This document shows positions 42,901 through 54,412 of a stretch of DNA of 64,000 nucleotides, one piece after another. Origin of the DNA: Acanthosepion esculentum (taxonomy: Eukaryota > Mollusca > Cephalopoda > Sepiida > Sepiidae); NCBI GenBank assembly GCA_964036315.1, contig OZ038517.1, positions 50,653,906 through 50,717,905 on the forward strand, given 5' to 3'. The notes below the pieces were generated by a model. It saw only the letters and a program-made list of their open reading frames with translations, was not told the origin of the DNA and searched no databases. Within the stretch, counting starts at the first letter, position 1, and every line of letters begins with the position of its first letter. Both the position numbers and the translations under genes were made by a program.

Positions 42901-45900
42901 AAATGAACAACAACGAACCTTTACGTTACAGAGCAGAGCAACGAACCTTTACGCTAAAGTGCACAACAACGAACCTTTAAGTTACAGAGTAGAGCAACGA
43001 ACCTTTACGCTAACGAGCACAACAACGAACCTTTAAGTTACAGAGCAGAGCAACGAGCCTTTACGCTAAAGAGCACAACAACGAACCATTACGTTACAGA
43101 ACGTAGCAACGAACCTTTACGCTAAAGTGCACAACAACGAGCCTTTACGTTACAGTGCAGAGCAACGAACCTTTACGCTAAAGAGCACAACAACGAACCT
43201 TTACGTTACAGAGCAGAGCAACGAACCTTTACGCTAAAGAGCACAACAACGAACCATTACGTTACAGATCAGAGCAACGAACCTTTACGCTAAAGTGAAC
43301 AACAACGAACCTTTACGTTACAGAGCAGAGCAACGAACCTTTACACTAAAGAACACAACAACGAACCTTTACGTTACAGAGCAGAGCAACGAACCTTTAC
43401 GCTAAAGAGCACAACAACGAACCTTTACGTTACAGAGCTGAGCAACGAACCTTTACGCTAAAGAGCACAACAACGAACCATTACGTTACAGAGCGTAGCA
43501 ACGAACCTTTACGCTAAAGTGCACAACAACGAACCTTTACGTTACAGAGCAGAGCAACGAACCTTTACGCTAAAGAGCACAACAACGAACCTTTACGTTA
43601 CAGAGCAGAGCAACGAACCTTTACGCTAAAGAGCACAACAACGAACCTTTACGTTACAGAGCAGAGCAACGAACCTTTACGCTAAAGAGCACAACAACGA
43701 ACCATTACGTTACAGAGCGTAGCAACGAACCTTTACGCTAAAGTGCACAACAACGAACCTTTACGTTACAGAGCAGAGCAAGGAACCTTTACGCTAAAGA
43801 GCACAACAACGAACCTTTACGTTACAGAGCAGAGCAACGAACCTTTACGCTAAAGAGCACAACAACGAACCATTACGTTACAGAGCATAGCAACGAACCT
43901 TCACGCTAAAATGAACAACAACGAACCTTTACGTTACAGAGCAGAGCAACGAACCTTTACGCTAAAGTGCACAACAACGAACCTTTAAGTTACAGAGTAG
44001 AGCAACGAACCTTTACGCTAAAGAGCACAACAACGAACCTTTACGTTACAGAGCAGAGCAACGAACCTTTACGCTAAAGAGCACAACAACGAACCATTAC
44101 GTTACAGAGCGTAGCAACGAACCTTTACGCTAAAGTGCACAACAACGAACCCTTACGTTACAGAGCGTAGCAACGAACCTTTACGCTAAAGTGCACAACA
44201 ACGAACCTTTACGTTACAGAGCAGAGCAACGAACCTTTACGCTAAAGAGCACAACAACGAACCTTTACGTTACAGAGCTGAGCAACGAACCTTTACGCTA
44301 AAGAGCACAACAACGAACCATTACGTTACAGAGCGTAGCAACGAACCTTTACGCTAAAGTGCACAACAACGAACCTTTACGTTACAGAGCAGAGCAACGA
44401 ACCTTTACGCTAAAGAGCACAACAACGAACCTTTACGTTACAGAGCAGAGCAACGAACCTTTACGCTAAAGAGCACAACAACGAACCTTTACGTTACAGA
44501 GCAGAGCAACGAACCTTTACGCTAAAGAGCACAACAACGAACCATTACGTTACAGAGCGTAGCAACGAACCTTTACGCTAAAGTGCACAACAACGAACCT
44601 TTACGTTACAGAGCAGAGCAAGGAACCTTTACGCTAAAGAGCACAACAACGAACCTTTACGTTACAGAGCAGAGCAACGAACCTTTACGCTAAAGAGCAC
44701 AACAACGAACCATTACGTTACAGAGCATAGCAACGAACCTTCACGCTAAAATGAACAACAACGAACCTTTACGTTACAGAGCAGAGCAACGAACCTTTAC
44801 GCTAAAGTGCACAACAACGAACCTTTAAGTTACAGAGTAGAGCAACGAACCTTTACGCTAAAGAGCACAACAACGAACCTTTAAGTTACAGAGCAGAGCA
44901 ACGAGCCTTTACGCTAAAGAGCACAACAACGAACCATTACGTTACAGAACGTAGCAACGAACCTTTACGCTAAAGTGCACAACAACGAACCTTTACGTTA
45001 CAGAGCAGAGCAACGAACCTTTACGCTAAAGAGCACAACAACGAACCTTTACGTTACAGAGCATAGCAACGAACCTTTACGCTAAAATGCACAACAACGA
45101 ACCTTTACGTTACAGAGCAGAGCAACGAACCTTTACGCTAAAGAGCACAACAACGAGCCTTTACGTTACAGTGCAGAGCAACGAACCTTTACGCTAAAGA
45201 GCACAACAACGAACCTTTACGTTACAGAGCAGAGCAACGAACCTTTACGCTAAAGAGCACAACAACGAACCATTACGTTACAGATCAGAGCAACGAACCT
45301 TTACGCTAAAGTGAACAACAACGAACCTTTACGTTACAGAGCAGAGCAACGAACCTTTACACTAAAGAACACAACAACGAACCTTTACGTTACAGAGCAG
45401 AGCAACGAACCTTTACGCTAAAGAGCACAACAACGAACCTTTACGTTACAGAGCTGAGCAACGAACCTTTACGCTAAAGAGCACAACAACGAACCATTAC
45501 GTTACAGAGCGTAGCAACGAACCTTTACGCTAAAGTGCACAACAACGAACCTTTACGTTACAGAGCAGAGCAACGAACCTTTACGCTAAAGAGCACAACA
45601 ACGAACCTTTACGTTACAGAGCAGAGCAACGAACCTTTACGCTAAAGAGCACAACAACGAACCTTTACGTTACAGAGCAGAGCAACGAACCTTTACGCTA
45701 AAGAGCACAACAACGAACCATTACGTTACAGAGCGTAGCAACGAACCTTTACGCTAAAGTGCACAACAACGAACCTTTACGTTACAGAGCAGAGCAAGGA
45801 ACCTTTACGCTAAAGAGCACAACAACGAACCTTTACGTTACAGAGCAGAGCAACGAACCTTTACGCTAAAGAGCACAACAACGAACCATTACGTTACAGA

Positions 45901-46430
45901 GCATAGCAACGAACCTTCACGCTAAAATGAACAACAACGAACCTTTACGTTACAGAGCAGAGCAACGAACCTTTACGCTAAAGTGCACAACAACGAACCT
46001 TTAAGTTACAGAGTAGAGCAACGAACCTTTACGCTAAAGAGCACAACAACGAACCTTTACGTTACAGAGCAGAGCAACGAACCTTTACGCTAAAGAGCAC
46101 AACAACGAACCATTACGTTACAGAGCGTAGCAACGAACCTTTACGCTAAAGTGCACAACAACGAACCTTTACGTTACAGAGCAGAGCAACGAACCTTTAC
46201 ACTAAAGAGCACAACAACGAACCTTTACGTTACAGAGCAGAGCAACGAACCTTTACGCTAAAGAGCACAACAACGAACCTTTACGTTACAGAGCAGAGCA
46301 ACGAACCTTTACGCTAAAGAGCTCAACAACGAACCTTTACGTTACAGAGCAGAGCAACGAACCTTTACGCTAAAGAGCACAACAACGAACCTTTACGTTA
46401 CAGAGAAGAGCAACGAACCTTTACGCTAAG
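33970..46430. repeat. 12.5-kb satellite: 28-bp monomers in 56-bp dimers
   Basis: Two monomer types alternate: A, close to gagcacaacaacgaaccttt acgttaca, and B, close to gagcagagcaacgaaccttt acgctaaa. Together they make a 56-bp dimer. Variant marks show that the array is phased in multiples of 56: the mark cagatcagag occurs at 36321, 37777, 38505, 40633, 41417, 43265 and 45281, and every spacing is a multiple of 56. Higher-order blocks of 840 and 2912 bp are visible. The left edge (33970-34100) is diverged and the core is very uniform. No open frame of 60 codons exists inside. About 445 monomers by division. Confidence 0.98.
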
Positions 46431-46439
46431 ATTACAAGG

Positions 46440-47950
46440 AAAAATGGATAACTTAAATTAATCCCAAACTAAATTAATTAAGATACTAATTTGCACAAAA
46501 TTTCTACAAAAATAAAAATAAACAATAAATTCAAAAACATCACTTGCTTACTTTCGCTTATTAGACATTAAATAGATTTCGCGCCTCCCTCGCTTGCCCG
46601 ACATTTCAGCTAACATGATGAATATTGATGAGCGTTCATAACATAAAAATCTTAGAAAAACAATAACATATTTACTCTTGTATATAAATACTTGTTACAA
46701 AATGAAATCCTTACATTTACCTTGATAAAGTCCCTCAGAAATCGAAAGGCGTCGGCTAAGTTTTCCTTTTGTCTTTGCCTTTACGATACAGGGTACAACA
46801 ACGACCCTTTGAGCTACGGAGAACATATAGGAGGAGCCTGGTTGCCTCGTGCGGTTTCTTGCGAATGGCCTTGTGTCAGACTACCAAACTTCTGCACATA
46901 AGAGTATTTTGATATTCCCTTAGAACATCAATGGTTCATAACAAGTTAGCAATGTAAAAAGTCGACAAACGCCATTAGATAAGAAAAGGCATAACAAGAT
47001 GTAAATTTTTTTTTTTTCAACAACAAATTGGGCAGGGTGCAGTAGAGGAGGGAATGCAAAGTAGAGTTCTTGGTTTCTGGAAAGGCGGTTCAACCAAATC
47101 TGCACAATGTGAGACTGACGTTAATGGTCGGAGGCCGTTGCGCGCCAAAATGGAGTAATGTTGGCGCCAAATGTCCTTGGAGAAGAAATAGTTCAAAACA
47201 TGGAGAAAGGTTATATTGAAAAGTTTCCTTCTTTTATTTTTTTGAATAAACAGTATAAGGGAGGCAACTTTATCTAAGAATGTCCTTTTTTTGTAGTAAA
47301 GGAAAGATCAGAAGAAACTTAGTGACAGAACTAATTCGGTCGGTTGTGAGATTTCGACCGAGGAAAATCACCAAGATTACTGAGCTGCAAAAGCGTTCGT
47401 TGCCTGTAAGAAGTATAGACCAAAAAAGGGAGAGATCCAGAAAGTTTAGGTATAGGTACCACGTGTGGAAGCTTGTGGATTTCTGACTTACTTGTTGTTT
47501 AGGCAGGAGGTAAGATCCGTTCGATACTGAGGTTCGTGACGAAAATGCTTGTTGCTATAGACAGGAGGTTAGGTCAGAAGGTTTGGGCTAAGAACGAGTC
47601 TACATTGATGGAAGGTAGCTTCTGCAAACTAATTGACTTTGAAAAGAGGTCTATTGCCGAAATCTAGACAGCTGAAGCTTGTGTGCAGAGAGAGATGTAA
47701 AAACACGTCTTCCCGACTCGATGCCCGCAGGTCGTCTCTTACTCGTGGATACTTTTTGGCGGGTATCCGATGAGTCATGTGGCCGTTTGACTGGCGGCAA
47801 AATGCCAACCGTCCAAAGAACTTTGAATGGATGTTCGTTTCAAAACGGTCACGTGCCTTAGTGTTGGGTCCTTGCTCACAGGGTAGCAACGACGATGAAC
47901 GGAAAAAAAGAGAAAAGGTTTGAGGCAAACGATGATGGTAGGAGGGATGT
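46440..47950. other. Unassigned sequence interrupting the satellite
   Basis: A single degenerate monomer pair remains at 46772-46830 (cctttacgatacagggtaca acaacg). The rest is not recognised. Short frames at 47280-47486 (plus) and 47629-47988 (minus) show no motif. The segment 46830-47950 may be a later insertion into the old satellite. Confidence 0.4.
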
Positions 47951-47954
47951 GCCG

Positions 47955-48580
47955 ATAAACAGCAACGAACATTTGTGCTAAAATGCACAATGCAACTTTA
48001 TGTTACAGAGTACAACAATGAACCTTTACATTATAAAGTGCAACGACGTTACTTTACGCTACAGAGTACAACAATGACCCTTATACTAGAGTGTAAAGCA
48101 ACAACCCTTTACGGTATAGTGTACTGCAACGACACTTTACGTTACAGAGTACAGCAACAACCCTTTAAGCTTCAGAATAAAACAATGAACTCTTACGCTA
48201 CAGAGTACAACAGCGACCTTTATGCTACAGTGTATAGCAACGAATCTTTATGCTAAAGAGTACAATGAAACATTACGCTACAAAGTACAGCAACGACTCT
48301 TTGCGGTACAGAGTACAACGAGCCTTTACGCTACAGCGTACAACAATGCCCCTTTACATTACAGAATACAACGAACCTTTACATAACAGAGAACAACAAC
48401 GACCGTTTATCTAACTAAATACCACAACGAACCTTTACGGTACAGACTACAGCAACGGCACTTATGCTATAGTGTAAAGCAACTACTCTTTACGCTACAG
48501 AATATAATAACGAACCTTTATACTAAAAATTACAAGGAAACATTACGCTACAAAATACTGCAATGACTCTTTATGCAACA
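47955..48580. repeat. Diverged satellite remnant
   Basis: About 22 imperfect 28-bp monomers such as agagtacaacaatgaacctt and tacgctacagagtacaac. They show many substitutions and indels and no A/B alternation. These look like older copies left outside the homogenised core. Confidence 0.9.
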
Positions 48581-48589
48581 TTGTTCAAA

Positions 48590-49140
48590 TCAAACTGTAT
48601 TCACATTTTTAAAAGCTGACTATTCACCTTGACAAAAAAAAAACATTAAAAAAAAACGGATAAATGGAATGTTTCTAGACAGTGCCGGAATGTACTACCC
48701 CTGGGTCCGCCAGTCGAGGGAAAATCTGATGGAGTACCCCGGTCAGCACTTTGTAACTCGAGCTAGCTTATCAATATTTGCCTTTGTGAAATCTTTTTTT
48801 TTTTTCGTCCAAATCTTTCTTTGGTTCATGCTAAGTCTAAAAAAATAACACTATATAAAATTCACTATTTTTTTAATCCATAATATTGAATAGGTTAAAA
48901 TTATTCAACTTTTTAGCCAAGAAAAATCTCCAGTCGATGTTAAAAACTGCCGCAAAACATTGCTGATTTATTCAAGATGGAATGATCAATTATGACAGGT
49001 CTCTAATTTGTATTTAGATACATTGTATTCATTTTCAATTCTTCTAATTGAATTGTTCACTTATGAACTATTATTGTACATAATCAGGTTACAATATTAT
49101 TTGTGTTTTATACGAATACTATCTTGTTAAAGATGAGATG
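48590..49140. other. Unassigned AT-rich sequence
   Basis: No feature recognised. Confidence 0.3.
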
Positions 49141-49141
49141 T

Positions 49142-49515
49142 ATAGGGTGACCCAAAAAAACGGGAACTTTTTAACAATCCAATAAAAACCAAGAGTGATG
49201 GAAGAAAACTATTTAATTCATAGTAATTGGAACCTTAAAACATGCCATTTAAGAAACAATGATGGAATTTTCATTTTTTTTAAATTACGTCCTGTAGATG
49301 GCGTCCTCCTGTACGAATGCATTCTTGAAATCTGCTGTTGAGATTCCTCATTGACTGCTGCAACATCTCAGCTGGGATACTGTGAATTTCATTCTCGTTA
49401 CTAAAATGGCGAAATGTTTACTTGCTCAAGGTCACTGTCTCGCAGTGTTGCCACTTGCTCATGTCTGGCAATACGCACTTCAAAAATTCCCGTATTTTGG
49501 GGTCACCCTGTAGTT
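49142..49515 (-). mobile_element. Tc1/mariner-type remnant with inverted repeats
   Basis: The left end gggtgacccaaaaaaacggg and the reverse complement of the right end (gggtgaccccaaaatacggg) match, with TA at each border. The minus strand reads EFHSIPAEMLQQSMRNLNSR then FQECIRTGGRHLQDVIFKK and a stop, the C-terminal tail typical of Tc1/mariner-like transposases. About 370 bp remain and all catalytic parts are deleted. Confidence 0.75.
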
Positions 49516-49519
49516 GGGT

Positions 49520-50335
49520 GGGGACAACGACCTCATAGATTGGTGGACACGAGGCCATTGCACCGGCCCTGGTTTGGGGATGTATTACTTTCTTAATATT
49601 TTTACTAACTATTCGTCTACAAGCATTCCATTGTTGACATTTCCTTGCGTCATAAATGTTCGAAAAATGCTTCTTTTCTTCTTTTTCGTTATTTTGTTTT
49701 TCTGCAATAAATCTCCGTGAACTTGTGTCTGCAGCAAAACATCAGAAAGGGCCCTTATTTAGCTTCTTACTCTCTAACTCCCTGCTCTTGCATTTTTCTT
49801 TTCTTTTCTTTTTTTTTTCTTCTTTTTCTGTTGTTCTTTCTTAACCCGTCTCATTGTTCCTGGCTACGCTGTCGTCTGCTTCAATCAATTCCAGAAATGT
49901 TTTGTTTTCGCGCCTTTCTAACCGTTTACATTTGAAGAAAAACAAACATCCCTTCCTATTCTGAAAGAAACCAAAATCGTTTTTTTTTTCTTTAATAAAA
50001 TCTAATTTTATTATTATATGTTCAACAATAAAGAAACACTCAAACTTAATACAGACTTCTGATACATGACCGGAAGCGTTCCATCATTGAAAAAGGTGTA
50101 TATGTGAATATAAAACATTATTCAAGCAAACTGCCCGTGAAATAATAAGAACTGCTGAAAATAATGATCAAGTTGAAAAAATGGAAAAGTGAAAACCAAT
50201 GACTGAAGGATTGATGAAGGTTATAGAATGTCAACGGGCACATGAAGACGTACGATAATGAAATAGTAATTTATTCAAGGAAATGTGGCATTGTGTTAAG
50301 CGGATTTATGTTTATATAGGCGGGGGTGGAGAAAG
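49520..50335. other. Unassigned, T-rich in part
   Basis: A pyrimidine-rich run lies at 49660-49850. The short plus-strand frames there are Phe/Ser/Leu-rich and not convincing. Confidence 0.35.
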
Positions 50336-50398
50336 AGAGATAGATAAGGAACAGAATGGGATAGATAGTGAGATAGATAGATAGATCAGGACAGACTG

Positions 50399-50462
<64 letters not shown>

Positions 50463-50518
50463 TGGAATATGCTAGGATAGATCAGAACAGACTGAAATAG
50501 ACAGATCAGTAAAGACTG

Positions 50519-50582
<64 letters not shown>

Positions 50583-50638
50583 TGGAATATGCTGGGATAG
50601 ATCAGAACAGACTGAAATAGATAGATCAGTAAAGACTG

Positions 50639-50706
<68 letters not shown>

Positions 50707-50762
50707 TGGAATATGCTGGGATAGATCAGAACAGACTGAAATAGATAGATCAGTAAAGACTG

Positions 50763-50826
<64 letters not shown>

Positions 50827-50882
50827 TGGAATATGCTGGGATAGATCAGAACAGACTGAAATAGATAGATCAGTAAAGACTG

Positions 50883-50966
<84 letters not shown>

Positions 50967-51022
50967 TGGAATATGCTGGGATAGATCAGAACAGACTGAA
51001 ATAGATAGATCAGTAAAGACTG

Positions 51023-51106
<84 letters not shown>

Positions 51107-51158
51107 TGGAATATGCTGGGATAGATCAGAACAGATTGAAATAGATCAGTAAAGACTG

Positions 51159-51234
<76 letters not shown>

Positions 51235-51290
51235 TGGAATATGCTGGGATAGATCAGAACAGACTGAAATAGATAGATCAGTAAAGACTG

Positions 51291-51356
<66 letters not shown>

Positions 51357-51366
51357 GAACAAACCG

Positions 51367-51424
<58 letters not shown>

Positions 51425-51434
51425 GAACAAACCG

Positions 51435-51510
<76 letters not shown>
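50336..51510. repeat. Compound (GATA)n array with duplicated spacers
   Basis: About ten blocks of GATA repeats separated by near-identical spacers (ttggaatatgctgggatag, atcagaacagactgaaatag, atcagtaaagactgag). Each spacer plus GATA block makes a unit of about 120-150 bp. The last two spacers switch to gaacaaaccgag. Slippage inside GATA explains the length variation. Confidence 0.95.
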
Positions 51511-51512
<2 letters not shown>

Positions 51513-51514
51513 AA

Positions 51515-51840
51515 ATATATGAATAACACTAGATATTAACTGACATTTATAGATAATATATTTTCTTTAAAAAAATGTCCTAAAATCCATTCTTTACTAC
51601 TTTTTGCTTTCAACACTTTGGAATTGTCTTGTATTCCGAGCACAAAACATTTGATTCACTCGTGTGTTTCAATTGATAACAAACTACTTCACTTTTACGG
51701 TTTCGCTGGAATTGTATATTTACTAAAGAAAATGTTGAATGGAGTTTGTTTGTTTTTTTAATTCTTTTTTTCGTTTTGCTTATCTTTTGCCGAGTAATAT
51801 CGAAGAATTTCGTTTGTAGCAAAGAAATTCGCAGACAAGA
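51515..51840. other. Unassigned AT-rich sequence
   Basis: No feature recognised. Confidence 0.3.
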
Positions 51841-52034
51841 TATTATCAAAAATAAAACTTTTTTATCTTATTATGACAAATGCTAAAAAAGAATGTGATG
51901 TAATTCATCCATTTTTGTATACATACACCTGATCATTCGCTTCCACACACGTCCGTTCATTTATATGCATACAAATATAAATACATACATATATACATAT
52001 GCATATATTTGGTGTATGCTGTAGAAACACATAG

Positions 52035-52083
<49 letters not shown>

Positions 52084-52084
52084 T

Positions 52085-52139
<55 letters not shown>
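51841..52139. repeat. Local duplication, left copy, with (CA)n and (TA)n
   Basis: ttattatgacaaatgctaaa through acctgatcattcgcttccac recurs 472 bp downstream (52313-52584). Both copies end in (CA)n followed by (TA)n, and GATA repeats lie between them. Confidence 0.9.
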
Positions 52140-52141
<2 letters not shown>

Positions 52142-52155
52142 TGGACTCTTCCACG

Positions 52156-52159
<4 letters not shown>

Positions 52160-52206
<47 letters not shown>

Positions 52207-52312
52207 CAGAACAAATTGAGATAGATATGAAAAGGCGGATATCGATAAATAGATAGATAGATACATAGATAGATAGATAGATCAGAACTGACTGAGATAG
52301 ATAGATAGATAG
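52160..52312. repeat. (GATA)n array
   Basis: GATA blocks with spacers like those at 50336-51510 (atcagaacaaattgag). Confidence 0.9.
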
Positions 52313-52495
52313 ACATTATCAAAAATTAAACATTTTTATCTTATTATGACAAATGCTAAAAAGAATGTGATGTAATTCATCCATTTTTGTATACATACAC
52401 CTGATCATTCGCTTCCACACACGTCCGTCCATTTATATGCATACAAATATAAATACATACATATATATATATGCATATATTTGGTGTGAGCTGCA

Positions 52496-52584
<89 letters not shown>
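52313..52584. repeat. Local duplication, right copy, with (CA)n and (TA)n
   Basis: Second copy of 51841-52139. Confidence 0.9.
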
Positions 52585-52586
<2 letters not shown>

Positions 52587-52589
52587 TGC

Positions 52590-52800
52590 ACTCTTCCGTC
52601 GTTGATCGTCATGGGCTGTTGACCCGCGTCTACCGGGACCCCTTTTACGACGTAGGAGGGTCGGGCCACTGAGTTCTTTGGAACGTACAGCCAGACAACC
52701 TGCACATATGATTTGATTATAGCGGTGAAGGTTTCGTGCAAAACCAACCACACTTTTTGGAGAACCGAATACAGAGACCTGTTACCTCGTGTGCCACAAG
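52590..52800. other. Unassigned sequence
   Basis: No feature recognised. Reading frames across it are open only because they extend from TA/CA repeats. Confidence 0.3.
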
Positions 52801-52804
52801 GTTC

Positions 52805-52985
52805 CCAAACGACCCACCGCACGAGGCAAGGTGGAGTAATGGATAGCGCCTCGTATTTAGGAATCGAAGTGCTGAGTTCAAATTCCAGTCGAATCCGTTT
52901 TGGGGAAAGGTGTGAATCCTCTTCTTCTCCCTCTCCCAGTTATGGGTAAATAGCAAGCCTTGGATGGCAACTGGTCTAGAAGGAC
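52805..52985 (+). mobile_element. tRNA-derived SINE
   Basis: An A-box-like tggagtaatgg (one mismatch) and a B box gagttcaaattcc (about 52870-52883), then a body with cccagttatgggtaaatagc and ccttggatggcaactggtct. Head and body match other copies here (20395-20560 head; 4795, 19826 and 23190 body). Confidence 0.7.
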
Positions 52986-53264
52986 AACTCTGAATTCATA
53001 TATATATATATTTGTCATCCACAGCTCAACAGTGTGGCTAGACGTCCGGTTGCCTCTAGCTACGATCGAAACCCGACTGAATTTGCGTCAGTCGGAACTT
53101 CTACCATCTGCTAAGCCATCAGCGTACGGTACGGAATGGAGGTGAATTTTAGCGTGTTTATTTTTAGATTCGGATAAACACACAGTGACTGAGAGTGACT
53201 CAATTCTATCGAAGAGTCGTGCATATATATATATGTATGTATGTATAATATTAGTAGTAATCTT

Positions 53265-53624
53265 ATAAGTAACTACACTCGTTTCGGAAAACCTTCGGTT
53301 TCTTGATTTGCAAATGATCAACTCAATATCGAAGGAAAAAAAGGTATAAAAAAAGAAAGAGCCAAGAACATGAACCCCTCTCGAAAACAATCGTTCAGCA
53401 TGCAGGTCCAAAACCCAAAGAGAAAAAATCCGATACGAGTACGCAACTAACTAAATAAAGTGCTCAATACAATAAGCAGAGCAGACCTCGTTAAACCTTG
53501 AGAGCCAGACAAAGCTACCAAGGTTTCACCTAAACGGATCGTCAGGGAAGGCTATCTATCTATCTATCTGCAACCTTCACTGACGATCCGCTTAAGTGAA
53601 ACCTTGGTAGATTTGCCTAGGTTA

Positions 53625-53630
<6 letters not shown>
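53265..53630. mobile_element. Hammerhead inverted-repeat element, copy 2
   Basis: Homologous to 15355-15695 along its length. The inverted repeat at 53490-53625 has a TATC insert at its centre. The left arm (minus) reads CTGACGA, CC-loop-GG, GAAA, ACCTTGGT. The right arm (plus) reads CTGACGA, TCCGCTTAAGT, GAAA, ACCTTGGT. Stem I is mostly lost in both, so this copy is probably inactive. (TA)n follows at 53628. Confidence 0.7.

Positions 53631-53696
<66 letters not shown>
53628..53696. repeat. (TA)n joined to (TG)n
   Basis: TA tract to about 53668, then TG units. Confidence 0.97.
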
Positions 53697-53698
<2 letters not shown>

Positions 53699-53734
53699 AT
53701 TTATTATGCAGTATTACATTGGGACATTCATATA

Positions 53735-53801
53735 CCCACTACAAAACTGTACATCTTGTTTCAACATTAGAAAAAGTTCTTTTAACGTTTCATCAGGTGG
53801 G
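53735..53801 (-). ncRNA. Candidate hammerhead ribozyme (minus strand)
   Basis: Minus strand in order: stem I CCCAC, core CTGATGA, a long stem II (AACGTTAAAA with TTCTAATGTT, nine of ten paired counting one wobble), GAAA, stem III (ACAAGA with TTTTGT around TGTACAG), H17 = A, then stem I partner GTGGG. Five perfect stem I pairs. All three stems and every core position fit. Found by eye. Confidence 0.7.
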
Positions 53802-53834
53802 AGATCATGCTGCTCCCCAATCATGATAATCACA

Positions 53835-53896
53835 CACCTGATGAAACGTTAAAAGAACTTTTTTAACATTGAAACAAGATGTACAGTTTTGTAGTG
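53835..53896 (+). ncRNA. Candidate hammerhead ribozyme (plus strand)
   Basis: Mirror copy of 53735-53801. CTGATGA at 53838-53844, stem II AACGTTAAAA with TTTTAACATT (one C-A mismatch), GAAA at 53870-53873, the same stem III, H17 = A53893, and stem I CAC with GTG (three pairs). Stem I is weaker than in the minus-strand partner. Confidence 0.6.
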
Positions 53897-53919
53897 GGTA
53901 TGTGCATTCTGAGCTTTCG

Positions 53920-54120
53920 GCTTACATAAGCCATTATCAAAGATGACAATTTCAATAAATCAAACAAAACACGGATGACACAGCAATAATAGTCAGCCCT
54001 TGTTGCATGAAGAATTTCAAAGTAACGACAAACTCGTATATACGAGACGCGGAAACGAAAATCGCGTCGCAGCTCGTGACGTCACACATGACCACGCGAG
54101 AGTGAAAATCGAGAAGTATT
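53920..54120. other. Unassigned, with the GGCTTATGTAAGCC hairpin
   Basis: gagctttcggcttacataag ccattatcaaag is the minus-strand form of the motif at 29722. A small palindrome ctcgtatatacgag lies near 54029. Confidence 0.45.
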
Positions 54121-54168
54121 AAGTATGGAAATCCATTGGTTTATACCAATGGCTTCCCATACTTAATA
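54121..54168. repeat. Short perfect inverted repeat
   Basis: tattaagtatgg and ccattggt pair with accaatgg and ccatacttaata around a few bases. Confidence 0.9.
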
Positions 54169-54345
54169 CGTCTGTTATAAATTATAGGCATTTAAGAATA
54201 TTTGTGGAGATTTCATAGTTTATTTTGTTCAGGTTAGGTTTCAACTGTTTTATGTATATAGCTTCAAGGATTTTTAATTTTTGTTTATTGTTTTCATGTT
54301 TTCCTAAATAGAAAAAACATGTCTATATTAGTTAATGAAACATGC

Positions 54346-54408
<63 letters not shown>
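54346..54408. repeat. (TA)n microsatellite
   Basis: Left neighbour of the nested mariner group. Confidence 0.97.

Positions 54409-54410
<2 letters not shown>

Positions 54411-54412
<2 letters not shown>

Larger units (their letters stand above)
53722..53910. repeat. Inverted repeat carrying two hammerheads
   Basis: Arms of about 80 bp (catatacccactacaaaact, then gtacatcttgtttcaacatt, and the complement from 53830 to 53905) flank a short spacer. The (TA)n/(TG)n tract lies 30 bp to the left. Confidence 0.9.

Noticed and set aside
33970..46430. CRISPR-like array of 28-bp units
   Set aside because: There are no unique spacers: units run head to tail without gaps, and the surrounding sequence is eukaryotic. 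It is a satellite.
51126..51529. Open frames in the GATA array
   Set aside because: Pure Tyr-Leu-Ser-Ile translation of a tetranucleotide repeat.
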